From Dyadobacter sp. CY323 (GTDB lineage Bacteria > Bacteroidota > Bacteroidia > Cytophagales > Spirosomataceae): DNA of 64,000 nucleotides. Numbering within the stretch: position 1 is the stretch's first letter; every line of letters begins with the position of its first letter. Positions 44,292 through 51,267 of this stretch are shown here, one piece after another. Under the pieces are notes generated by a model. That model saw nothing but the letters and a program-made list of their open reading frames with translations. It was not told where the DNA came from and searched no databases. The stretch covers positions 62,001-126,000 of the forward strand of contig NZ_JAJUXH010000020.1 in NCBI RefSeq assembly GCF_021390245.1. The letters are read 5' to 3'. The translations under genes were made by a program, and so were the position numbers.

Positions 44292-44930
44292 ATGGGTAAA
44301 GATCAATTCTCGGAAGAACTGTTCCGAAAAGCGCCATTAGTAGGGATCATCAGAAATGTGGCATTGGAAGATGTGAAACAGATCCTGCCGATTTACCGGG
44401 AAGCGGGCCTCACCACCATTGAAATCACGATGAATACGCCCGGCGCGACCGAAATGATCAGGTATGCACTGGCAAATGAAAGCGACGGTTTGAATATCGG
44501 CGCGGGAACAGTTTGTACGAAAGATGATCTGGAAGCCGCATTAGAGGCCGGTGCACAGTTCATCGTGACACCGGTCATCAACAAAAAAGTGATCAAATCC
44601 TGTGTAAAAAAGAAGGTCCCGATTTTCCCGGGAGCATTTACCCCGACTGAAATCTATAATGCCTGGACGTTAGGTGCCACGATGGTGAAGATCTATCCGG
44701 CGACGTCGCTCGGTCCGGAATACATCAAGGATCTTAAAGCACCGATGAACCAGTTGAAATTGCTGCCAACCGGCGGGGTAGGTCTGGAAAATATGACCGC
44801 TTTCCTGAAAGCCGGAGCAAATGGTCTGGGAATCGGCGGGCAGCTTTTTGACAAAAAAATGATTCAGGAAAAAAATTGGGATGGCTTGAAAAATCACTTC
44901 CGCGAATTCGTTCAAAAACTCTCCTGGTAA
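44292..44930 (+). CDS. eda: KDPG/KHG aldolase
   Basis: 212 residues. Schiff-base Lys133 in MVKIYPA and catalytic Glu44 in TIEITMNTP, the same spacing as in E. coli Eda. Cytoplasmic, no signal. It cleaves 2-keto-3-deoxy-6-phosphogluconate (or 4-hydroxy-2-ketoglutarate) to pyruvate and an aldehyde. Its stop overlaps the start of the transporter (TAATG). A KDG kinase, needed for KDPG, is not in the window. Confidence 0.93.
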   Translation: MGKDQFSEELFRKAPLVGIIRNVALEDVKQILPIYREAGLTTIEITMNTPGATEMIRYALANESDGLNIGAGTVCTKDDLEAALEAGAQFIVTPVINKKVIKSCVKKKVPIFPGAFTPTEIYNAWTLGATMVKIYPATSLGPEYIKDLKAPMNQLKLLPTGGVGLENMTAFLKAGANGLGIGGQLFDKKMIQEKNWDGLKNHFREFVQKLSW

Positions 44931-46225
44931 TGGGTAAAATCAAGAACTATCGCTGGATCATCGTGGTCCTGCTTTTTACGGCGACTACGATCAATTACCT
45001 CGATCGTCAGATTATAGGATTGCTGAAACCTATCCTGGAAAAAGAGTTTGTATGGACTGAAACTGATTTTGCCCGCATCGTAATGGCATTTACCGCTGCC
45101 TATGCGGTAGGGCTACTCGTTTTTGGCTGGTTAATCGATAAAATCGGCACGAAAGCCGGGTACTCGTTTACAATCGTTTTCTGGAGTGTGGCGGGTATGC
45201 TTCATGCCGTGGCAAGAAGTGCATTTGGTTTCGGACTCGCCCGCATCGGGCTTGGCCTTGGAGAGGCAGGAAATTATCCAGCGGCAGTAAAAACGGTTGC
45301 CGAGTGGTTTCCAAAAAAAGAACGGGCACTTGCAACGGGCCTGTTTAATGCGGGAACAAGTGTCGGGGTAGTTGTTGCGCTCATCATTGTGCCCTGGATA
45401 CTAAGCAGGTATGGTTGGCAGGAAGTTTTCTGGATCACCGGTGCATTAGGTTTCGTGTGGCTAATATTCTGGATCATCTTTTACGACATCCCCGCGAAGC
45501 AAAAGCGCCTCACCGACGAAGAACTGCACTACATTACGAGCGGACAGGATCAGGATGAAAATGATGCCGAAAAGCAACCGATACAATGGATCAAGCTTTT
45601 TACCTTCCCGCAAACCTGGGCATATATCACCGGAAAAGGCCTAATTGATCCCATTTACTGGTTTTTCCTATTTTGGTTACCCTCTTATTTTGCATCCACA
45701 TTCGACCTGGACCTCAAAAAACCAAGTCTGGAGTTAATGCTGATCTACACGGCAACAACGATCGGGAGTATTGGGGGAGGCTATCTTTCATCCTATCTGA
45801 TCAATAAAGGCTGGCCAACCCTGAAAGCGAGGAAGACCGTATTGCTTGCATTTGCGTGCCTGGAATTGTCGGTAATCCTGATCCAATTCGCTGGAAACGT
45901 ATGGGTAGCGGTTGGGTTGATCAGTTTCGCAGTTGCTCTGCACCAGGCCTGGGCAACCAATGTATTCACATTACCGTCTGACTTATTTCCAAAACAAGCC
46001 GTAAGTTCGGTGGTTGGGATAGGCGGAATGGCGGGTGCAGTAGGAGGGATCCTTTTCCCGATTTTGATTGGAAGCTTACTGGACACTTACAAAGCCGCCG
46101 GAAACCTGGAAGGCGGCTATAATATCATCTTCACGATTTGCGGATTCACTTATCTGGTAGCGTGGCTGATTATTCATTTGCTAACAAAAACGCCGAAAGT
46201 TGTAGAGTTGGATGAGTTGCGGTGA
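44930..46225 (+). CDS. MFS transporter, ExuT/hexuronate-type sugar-acid permease
   Basis: 431 residues from ATG 44930, which overlaps the aldolase stop by one base. Twelve membrane segments; the ACS-family signature 'ATTINYLDRQIIGLLKPILEKEF' opens the protein, then 'IARIVMAFTAAYAVGLLVFGWLIDKIGTKAG'-like motif A, and 'ARIGLGLGEAGNYPAAVKTVAEWFP', which is characteristic of hexuronate/glucarate/galactonate carriers. It probably imports the sugar acid or the keto-deoxy acid made outside. Confidence 0.88.
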   Translation: MGKIKNYRWIIVVLLFTATTINYLDRQIIGLLKPILEKEFVWTETDFARIVMAFTAAYAVGLLVFGWLIDKIGTKAGYSFTIVFWSVAGMLHAVARSAFGFGLARIGLGLGEAGNYPAAVKTVAEWFPKKERALATGLFNAGTSVGVVVALIIVPWILSRYGWQEVFWITGALGFVWLIFWIIFYDIPAKQKRLTDEELHYITSGQDQDENDAEKQPIQWIKLFTFPQTWAYITGKGLIDPIYWFFLFWLPSYFASTFDLDLKKPSLELMLIYTATTIGSIGGGYLSSYLINKGWPTLKARKTVLLAFACLELSVILIQFAGNVWVAVGLISFAVALHQAWATNVFTLPSDLFPKQAVSSVVGIGGMAGAVGGILFPILIGSLLDTYKAAGNLEGGYNIIFTICGFTYLVAWLIIHLLTKTPKVVELDELR

Positions 46226-46228
46226 TCG

Positions 46229-46364
46229 TGACGACAGCGCATTTATCAACGAATACCGTTACTCCAAGCCGGTGGATATTTTGCTGGTATCCGCCTGAGA
46301 AACCGATGGGGGAATCGTCCGGAAATTCGGATAAATTTTCTCCACCTTTCAGATAATCGAACAA
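46229..46364 (-). pseudogene. Remnant of a DUF433 (antitoxin-like) gene
   Basis: The frame on the minus strand begins 'LFDYLKGGENLSEFPDDSP', matching the end of DUF433 proteins (LFDYL..G..L.EFL.DFP), then departs into unrelated sequence. The 5' part is missing and no DUF5615 partner is adjacent. Judged by eye from a short match. Confidence 0.35.
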
Positions 46365-46404
46365 GTTAAATGTCTGATATCAAATTGAATATATAAATTT
46401 ACGA

Positions 46405-47181
46405 TCAGGATTTCTCAACAAATCCCCCGCTATTCTCTTCAAAGCTGTGCTTTTGTTTGGGCTTAAATTTGCCTGTAAGCGATTCCCAAAACGTTTCCTT
46501 TTTCAGTTCAACAGGTACATATGGCGTGATCGTCTTATTTCCCACTTGTTTGTGAAATGGTTTTTTGCGCTTTTCTTTCTCAAACACCACAACACTGTCG
46601 TAAAAGGTGATGCTATTAATGTGCCGGGTAATGTCGTCGAATTCAATTTTATCTTTTTCATGAATGTGACCCTCATAAATCGTATCGACGAGATGTTTTG
46701 AATGCTCGATGAATGTCCCTGGTTTTTTTAATCCCCCATGAAATTCCGTCCAGTATGAAGTATGCGTGTCTTCGACAACATACAATCCTCCCTCTTTCAC
46801 TTTAAGATACAAAGTTTCAAACGACACAAGTTGCTGGTTCATCGTATGCCCGCCGTCATCCAGAATGATGTCCAGTTCAGGTAGTTGGCTCATTACATGC
46901 TTTAGGAAATTCTCATCACTTTGCGAGCCAATGAAAATAGTCGTGTTTTCTTCTTCAAGCTTTTTGCAGTCGGGATTGATATCAATGGCGTAAATATGTG
47001 CGTCAATTCCGAAATACTTCTTCCAGAGCTGCATAGAGCCGCCATGTGAAATTCCTATTTCGAGCATATTCACTTTTTGTCCCCGATATTTGGCGAAATG
47101 CTTTTCATAAATATCAAAGTAATGGTCCCATTTATGAATTAGATTTCCTTCGTGACTGTAAAAAAGCTCTCTGATCGTCAT
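46405..47181 (-). CDS. Class I SAM-dependent methyltransferase
   Basis: 258 residues, soluble. Rossmann motif I 'KVNMLEIGISHGGSMQLWKKYFG', then Asp in 'IYAIDINPDC', 'DIILDDGGHTMNQQLVSFETL' and 'EGGLYVVEDTHTSYW'. This pattern is shared with cephalosporin-hydroxylase-like and glycan/macrolide O-methyltransferases. Substrate unknown; the neighbours give no hint. The C-terminal 50 residues are Lys-rich and probably disordered. Confidence 0.75.
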   Translation of the reverse strand: MTIRELFYSHEGNLIHKWDHYFDIYEKHFAKYRGQKVNMLEIGISHGGSMQLWKKYFGIDAHIYAIDINPDCKKLEEENTTIFIGSQSDENFLKHVMSQLPELDIILDDGGHTMNQQLVSFETLYLKVKEGGLYVVEDTHTSYWTEFHGGLKKPGTFIEHSKHLVDTIYEGHIHEKDKIEFDDITRHINSITFYDSVVVFEKEKRKKPFHKQVGNKTITPYVPVELKKETFWESLTGKFKPKQKHSFEENSGGFVEKS

Positions 47182-47278
47182 GGAGTAATTGGTTGTATTT
47201 AGGAATTTGTATTGGCAGTAAAATGCTTTTAGGTATTAATTGCTCGGCATGCGTAACATTACGGTTTCACGCCCGCAC

Positions 47279-47569
47279 TCACATCAGCTCGACATGCAAC
47301 ATTACTTTTGCCTTCAAAGCCCCAAAAACCCGCAATAAAGTGTCGATGGTGACATTCCCGGCATTGCTTTCGAGCCGAGAAATCTGTGCTTTCTGTACCC
47401 CGATCAGTTTTCCAAGCTCTTCTTGTGTGAGCTTGCGTTCGAGCCGGGTTTGCTTGATCGCCTTTCCAACAAGGTCGATTTGGAGGTTATACTCAAATTT
47501 GTCGCGGGCAGGTGTACCAACTTTACCAATTACCTGATCCTGAACTTCTTCAAGAGTGAAAGTTTTCAT
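47279..47569 (-). CDS. HigA-type XRE antitoxin
   Basis: 96 residues with a C-terminal HTH_3 domain ('RLERKLTQEELGKLIGVQKAQISRLESNAGNVTIDTLLRVFGAL') and an N-terminal toxin-binding segment. It follows the toxin gene by 15 nt, the HigB-HigA order. It should neutralise the upstream RelE-like toxin and repress the operon. Confidence 0.85.
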   Translation of the reverse strand: MKTFTLEEVQDQVIGKVGTPARDKFEYNLQIDLVGKAIKQTRLERKLTQEELGKLIGVQKAQISRLESNAGNVTIDTLLRVFGALKAKVMLHVELM

Positions 47570-47584
47570 CGCGTTCTTATTAAG

Positions 47585-47950
47585 TTATTGTTTTTGAAAA
47601 TATCTATCTCTCAAATTGAGAGCTCTGCCAATTTCATTGTCAGGCACTTTGCTTTGTTTTTTCACAAAACCATGAGTTGCGATCACCATCGTTTTTTCAG
47701 AACAGGTTTTATCCCAAAACGCAAGCAATCTATATTGATGACCTTGATAAAGCGTCCTAAATTCCCAAATGTCACTATTCAGTTTTTTGAGCAGCTCGGG
47801 ATCGTTTTTCGCCTGGGCCTTTCGGACATTGTAAAGTATTTTCTCCGAATGCTTCTTGTCAAGGCTTTTCAAAAATTCAAATGATTCTTCAAGGAACAGA
47901 ACCTCAAACAGTTTCTCAATCATTTCATCAAAGGTAAAAAAAGTTTCCAT
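47585..47950 (-). CDS. HigB/Gp49-type toxin (RelE superfamily)
   Basis: 121 residues; ATG 47923 would give the more usual 112. Family features: 'FEVLFLEESFEFLKSLDKK', 'IWEFRTLYQGHQYRLLAFWD', and 'MVIATHGFVKKQSKVPDNEIGRALNLRDRYF'. It is a ribosome-dependent mRNA interferase by homology (phage-derived Gp49-like, DUF891). The toxin gene precedes the antitoxin gene. Confidence 0.85.
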   Translation of the reverse strand: METFFTFDEMIEKLFEVLFLEESFEFLKSLDKKHSEKILYNVRKAQAKNDPELLKKLNSDIWEFRTLYQGHQYRLLAFWDKTCSEKTMVIATHGFVKKQSKVPDNEIGRALNLRDRYFQKQ

Positions 47951-48220
47951 TACATGAAACTTTCCATTATTTTTTTAACCACTTTTTCATCAGCAGTCAA
48001 GAAGACGTTTGCTTCCTCTATTTAGACGGAGCTCTGAAAAAGAAGTAACGGAGTTGTTTATTAATTTTTTTGAAGTGATGCTGGTGATGGCTTTTGGCAT
48101 TCTCAAACCACGCTACAATCTCCGGTACTAGATTCCGAAATGGAAAGTGTGAAACGGGAGAGTATAGAATCACCGGTGTTTTGTTTTAACCCTAAGAATC
48201 TTCACCTTAATCCTATTTAA

Positions 48221-48685
48221 ATGGCAGGCATTATCCCCAAAATTCGGCTGAGTAAGCATTTCGCATTCATCATAACGTTCCTAATGATCTCACAAATGAC
48301 TATGGCCCAGAGTAAAGAAGAATCGGAAGTTGCGAAAGCGGTGGAAGAATTAAAAGCCCTTTTGGTTGAACCCGCACAAAAAGGTTTGGAAGCGATTTCA
48401 GCGAAAGAACTCAGTTACGGGCATTCTAATGGCCTCGTAGAAGATCAAAAAACATTCGTGGAATCGTTGATGAGCAAAAAGTACGATTTCGTGACCATGG
48501 ATTTGACCGAACAAACGATAAAGATCGTCGGAAATGCAGCAATCGTTCGTCACATCCTGACTGCTAAAACCGATGATGCGGGAAAAGGACCTGGAACGGC
48601 TAATATTAAAGTTCTGCAGGTTTGGCAGAAACAGGGAAATAAATGGGTTCTGATTGCAAGACAAGCCGTCAAGATTGTTGCCTGA
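48221..48685 (+). CDS. Exported SnoaL/DUF4440-like protein
   Basis: 154 residues. Signal peptide (about 1-30, ending MAQ), then an NTF2-like fold with 'AKAVEELKALLVEPAQKGLEAISAKELSYGHSNGLVEDQKTFVESLMSKKY' and a terminal beta-sheet 'QVWQKQGNKWVLIARQAVKI'. Such proteins are often isomerase- or hydrolase-like but uncharacterised. Isolated gene. Confidence 0.75.
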   Translation: MAGIIPKIRLSKHFAFIITFLMISQMTMAQSKEESEVAKAVEELKALLVEPAQKGLEAISAKELSYGHSNGLVEDQKTFVESLMSKKYDFVTMDLTEQTIKIVGNAAIVRHILTAKTDDAGKGPGTANIKVLQVWQKQGNKWVLIARQAVKIVA

Positions 48686-48710
48686 AAAACGGTACGCGAC
48701 TTAAAGTGAA

Positions 48711-48744
48711 ACGATCCGCCTGGACAGACTGTCTAGCGGATCGT
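48711..48744. repeat. Long interrupted palindrome after the DUF4440 gene
   Basis: Outer arms ACGATCCGC (48711-48719) and GCGGATCGT (48736-48744), with inner arms GACAG (48723-48727) and CTGTC (48729-48733). It lacks a T-run on either side, but probably ends the 48221 gene or acts as a bidirectional end between convergent genes. Confidence 0.55.
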
Positions 48745-48891
48745 AAGTTGTTGGGATAGAGAGGGACTTGTTTTTTCTTGTTTAGGAGCTTGCGCCAACT
48801 GGTTGTTATGCCATTTACAGATTGTCAGAAAAGCGAGCAGCACGAGCAATAAGGAGTGTAAAATAAAGTACTTGTGTTTTACGGGTCGCAT
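48733..48891 (-). CDS. Small membrane protein (52 aa), tentative
   Basis: From ATG 48891: basic N-terminus MRPVKHKYF, one membrane helix (about 8-26), polar tail. An ATG at 48948 would add 19 residues. Only the topology supports it; it overlaps the palindrome at 48711-48744. Confidence 0.3.
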   Translation of the reverse strand: MRPVKHKYFILHSLLLVLLAFLTICKWHNNQLAQAPKQEKTSPSLSQQLTIR

Positions 48892-49032
48892 AGGATGAAG
48901 GGCTAAATCTATGGATGTAAATGTAGAACTAACTGGCAAAAACTGCAAAAAATCAGCATTTCAAAAACATTTCAATTTGTTTGTGCCTGTTTTAGCGGCG
49001 ATTAGACACATTTATTTTCTGTAGACCTATTT

Positions 49033-50754
49033 CTAAATGGACCCGACTACTTCTTTCAAGTCTGCTTCTTCGGGAAGATTTAACTTTTTCCTGAGCCGGT
49101 GCCGGATCACCCGGACACTTTGGACCGAAATACCGAGCGTACTTGCCATTTCCTTATAGGTAAGGTTCAGCTTCGCCAGCGCCATAAACCGGGTTTCCGC
49201 AGGGGTAAGGCCAGGAAGTTTTTCCCTCAACCGCGACAGATATCCCCAGTAGATTTTGTCGAACAGTGTTCGGAAACAATCCCATTGTTCATCGGTAAGA
49301 ATGGTGATTTTTTGCAGTTCCTGAACCGCGGCATCATTTACATTTACCCCGTATTTCGCGGTGAGTTCTTCTACAAGCTGATTTTTCTCGGAAATACTAC
49401 GCGTAAATTCTTCCAGTTGAATCGACGCTAATTTCAGATCCTGCTCGGCCCGGATAAGTTGATCGTTCATGATCCGTTGTTTTTCGCGGGCCTGGTAATA
49501 GTAAGTTTTATAAAAATAGAAAACCAGCACGATCATCAGAATGATCAGGATCAGCAGAATATTGCGTTCGAGCGTTTTGATAAGTTGTTCCGCCTTAATA
49601 CGTTCAAGTGATGCCCGGTGAGCTTGTAGCTGTGACTTTTCCGCCGCACGCAGCATTTGAATGGTATTGAATTCATTCGCAGATTTATCCCTGATGAGAT
49701 TGGCAGAATCCAGGTATACACTGGTAAGGTGCAGGTCATTTTTTGCAGCGTACACCTTTGCAAAAATCTGAAAGAGATGTTCCAATGGTCTTGGCAAGCC
49801 CGATATCCGTATACTTTCCCTGGCTTTTTTCATGGTAGTCCCGGCATCGGCGATACGGTTTTGCCGGAAATAAATATCACTCATTAATGTCAGCGACTTT
49901 GCAGCCTGCGAATGGTCCTGGATGATCAATGCCTGGTTCACATTCGCCCGCAATAACGGTAACGCTTTTTGATAATTACCTCTGAGATAGGCAGTCTGCC
50001 CCAGATCTCCCTGAGCAATTCCTTTCCAGACGGCATAATCATGGATTGCCAGATTATGCAGGATCCGGTTAAAATAATAGTCGGCCGAATCGAGCTTGTT
50101 TTCTTTTACATAGCTCAATCCGATAGTAGTCATCGCAATATTATGTACACCCCGCTGCTCGTAAATGACGTCGGCGGTAAGTGCCTCCCGGGAAAAGCGA
50201 ATGGCATTTTTGTAATCAGCAAAAAAGTAATACGATTCCCCCATATGGCTGAGTGTCACCGCCTTTTCAGGAAACTCTTTTCCGCTGACTTTTTGAAGCA
50301 ATGGGTAAGCTTCTAAAAATTCCTCAAATGCCTGTTCATAGTTTTTGGTAAAATACCAGTAATAGTGCCTGAGAAGCATTCGCGACCGAATCTCAATCTG
50401 CAGGTTGCCCTCTTCTTTGGCCTTATCGATCAATGCGCTAATTTCCTGGACGACCTTGCTTTTCGCTATACCCGGAATCTCGATAGTCAGCGAGGCGCGC
50501 ACATAGTCCGCTTCGAGGGCAAGCTCGTGATCACGCGCTCGGAGGGCAACGGCTTTAAGCGTTCGGAGCGATTGGTAGGTGGTGGCCGTGTCGTTCCGGG
50601 TCGCAAATAAATGGTTCATGTAAGTCCGGATAGACTGGTACCGTTGAGCGTGTGTTTTATGTACCCAATGTTCAAACTGTGCTTGACCCTTGTGACTCGA
50701 CAGGTTCAATAACATCAGAATGAAAGCAAAGCGTATCAACCCGAATAGGTGCAT
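49033..50754 (-). CDS. TPR-containing membrane regulator with LuxR-type HTH
   Basis: 573 residues. Signal or anchor at about 1-25, a TPR-rich extracytoplasmic half (about 60-350), one membrane helix (about 395-415: ILLILIILMIVLVFYFYKTYYY), a coiled-coil segment (about 420-480), and a C-terminal HTH ('LTPAETRFMALAKLNLTYKEMASTLGISVQSVRVIRHRLRKKLNL'). A common Bacteroidota membrane-bound regulator that responds to envelope signals; targets not evident. No kinase domain. Confidence 0.85.
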   Translation of the reverse strand: MHLFGLIRFAFILMLLNLSSHKGQAQFEHWVHKTHAQRYQSIRTYMNHLFATRNDTATTYQSLRTLKAVALRARDHELALEADYVRASLTIEIPGIAKSKVVQEISALIDKAKEEGNLQIEIRSRMLLRHYYWYFTKNYEQAFEEFLEAYPLLQKVSGKEFPEKAVTLSHMGESYYFFADYKNAIRFSREALTADVIYEQRGVHNIAMTTIGLSYVKENKLDSADYYFNRILHNLAIHDYAVWKGIAQGDLGQTAYLRGNYQKALPLLRANVNQALIIQDHSQAAKSLTLMSDIYFRQNRIADAGTTMKKARESIRISGLPRPLEHLFQIFAKVYAAKNDLHLTSVYLDSANLIRDKSANEFNTIQMLRAAEKSQLQAHRASLERIKAEQLIKTLERNILLILIILMIVLVFYFYKTYYYQAREKQRIMNDQLIRAEQDLKLASIQLEEFTRSISEKNQLVEELTAKYGVNVNDAAVQELQKITILTDEQWDCFRTLFDKIYWGYLSRLREKLPGLTPAETRFMALAKLNLTYKEMASTLGISVQSVRVIRHRLRKKLNLPEEADLKEVVGSI

Positions 50755-50825
50755 TTAACGAATAGCAAGGAGGTTGGGGATAAAATCCAATTTTAAGTTG
50801 GGAAGTTACAATGAAAATCGCATCC

Positions 50826-50854
50826 AAAAAAAATGGCGATCATTTCTGATCGCC
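50826..50854 (-). terminator. Leftward terminator upstream of the TPR-LuxR gene
   Basis: GGCGATCA (50835-50842) pairs with TGATCGCC (50847-50854). On the minus strand the stem is followed by eight T. It lies 80 nt before the start codon at 50754, with no leftward gene behind it, so it ends a leader or small transcript. Confidence 0.55.
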
Positions 50855-50879
50855 CGCAACCCACAACAACGAGTGGCAC

Positions 50880-51115
50880 AGTATTAATCTGCGATTACAA
50901 GATTGTAGTCATTGACTAATCTAAGGTATTTGAAACCTGTATTTGTGGTCATCCATCACATTCATTTATGGAAAACAGCAAACGAATTTGCCTGCAAAAC
51001 CATGGAGTGTCTTGTCTTCGGATTACTCCGATTCCGGTAATGTGATGAAAGAGGTTGCAGGTGCTAAGCTAATATAAAAACAGTATGCTGCAAAACGGAG
51101 ACTGGTAAGATGTTG
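50880..51115 (+). ncRNA. Candidate structured non-coding RNA or leader before the trehalose gene
   Basis: No convincing gene is present in 50755-51267. Within this part, CCTGCAA (50991-50997) can pair with TTGCAGG (51055-51061), with a bulged 2-bp extension. It encloses GGAGT (51004-51008) pairing with ACTCC (51025-51029). A strong terminator follows at 51116-51157. Multi-stem folding, absence of a frame and its own terminator suggest a small RNA or an attenuated leader of the trehalose gene. No known riboswitch class was recognised. Confidence 0.4.
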
Positions 51116-51157
51116 AAGTGCATGGATTTGTCGGTTGAAATATCCATGCGCTTTTTA
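51116..51157 (+). terminator. Strong rightward terminator upstream of the trehalose gene
   Basis: AAGTGCATGGAT (51116-51127) pairs with ATCCATGCGCTT (51142-51153) with one G-U pair, then a T-run. It lies 110 nt before the start of the trehalose gene (51268), with no protein gene before it on this strand. Confidence 0.7.
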
Positions 51158-51267
51158 TCCTGGATTCCGCCCTCATAGGAATGTATGACGTATTAATTGG
51201 ATGCATCGGGGCTTTTTGCTTTTATTTTGTCTGTTTGGCACAGCTTTTGAGCGCAGGCTTTCAATCT

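Noticed and set aside
46170..46364. 64-codon minus-strand gene at the end of the transporter
   Set aside because: It runs into the transporter coding region and only its first 20 residues resemble DUF433; kept as a remnant, not a gene.
47951..48220. Possible gene remnant between the toxin and the DUF4440 gene
   Set aside because: Short frames such as one ending at about 48130 show no recognisable family; nothing that can be supported.
50900..51115. tmRNA or a known riboswitch
   Set aside because: No tag-peptide-like frame ending in Ala-Ala and no recognised aptamer core; left as an unassigned candidate RNA.
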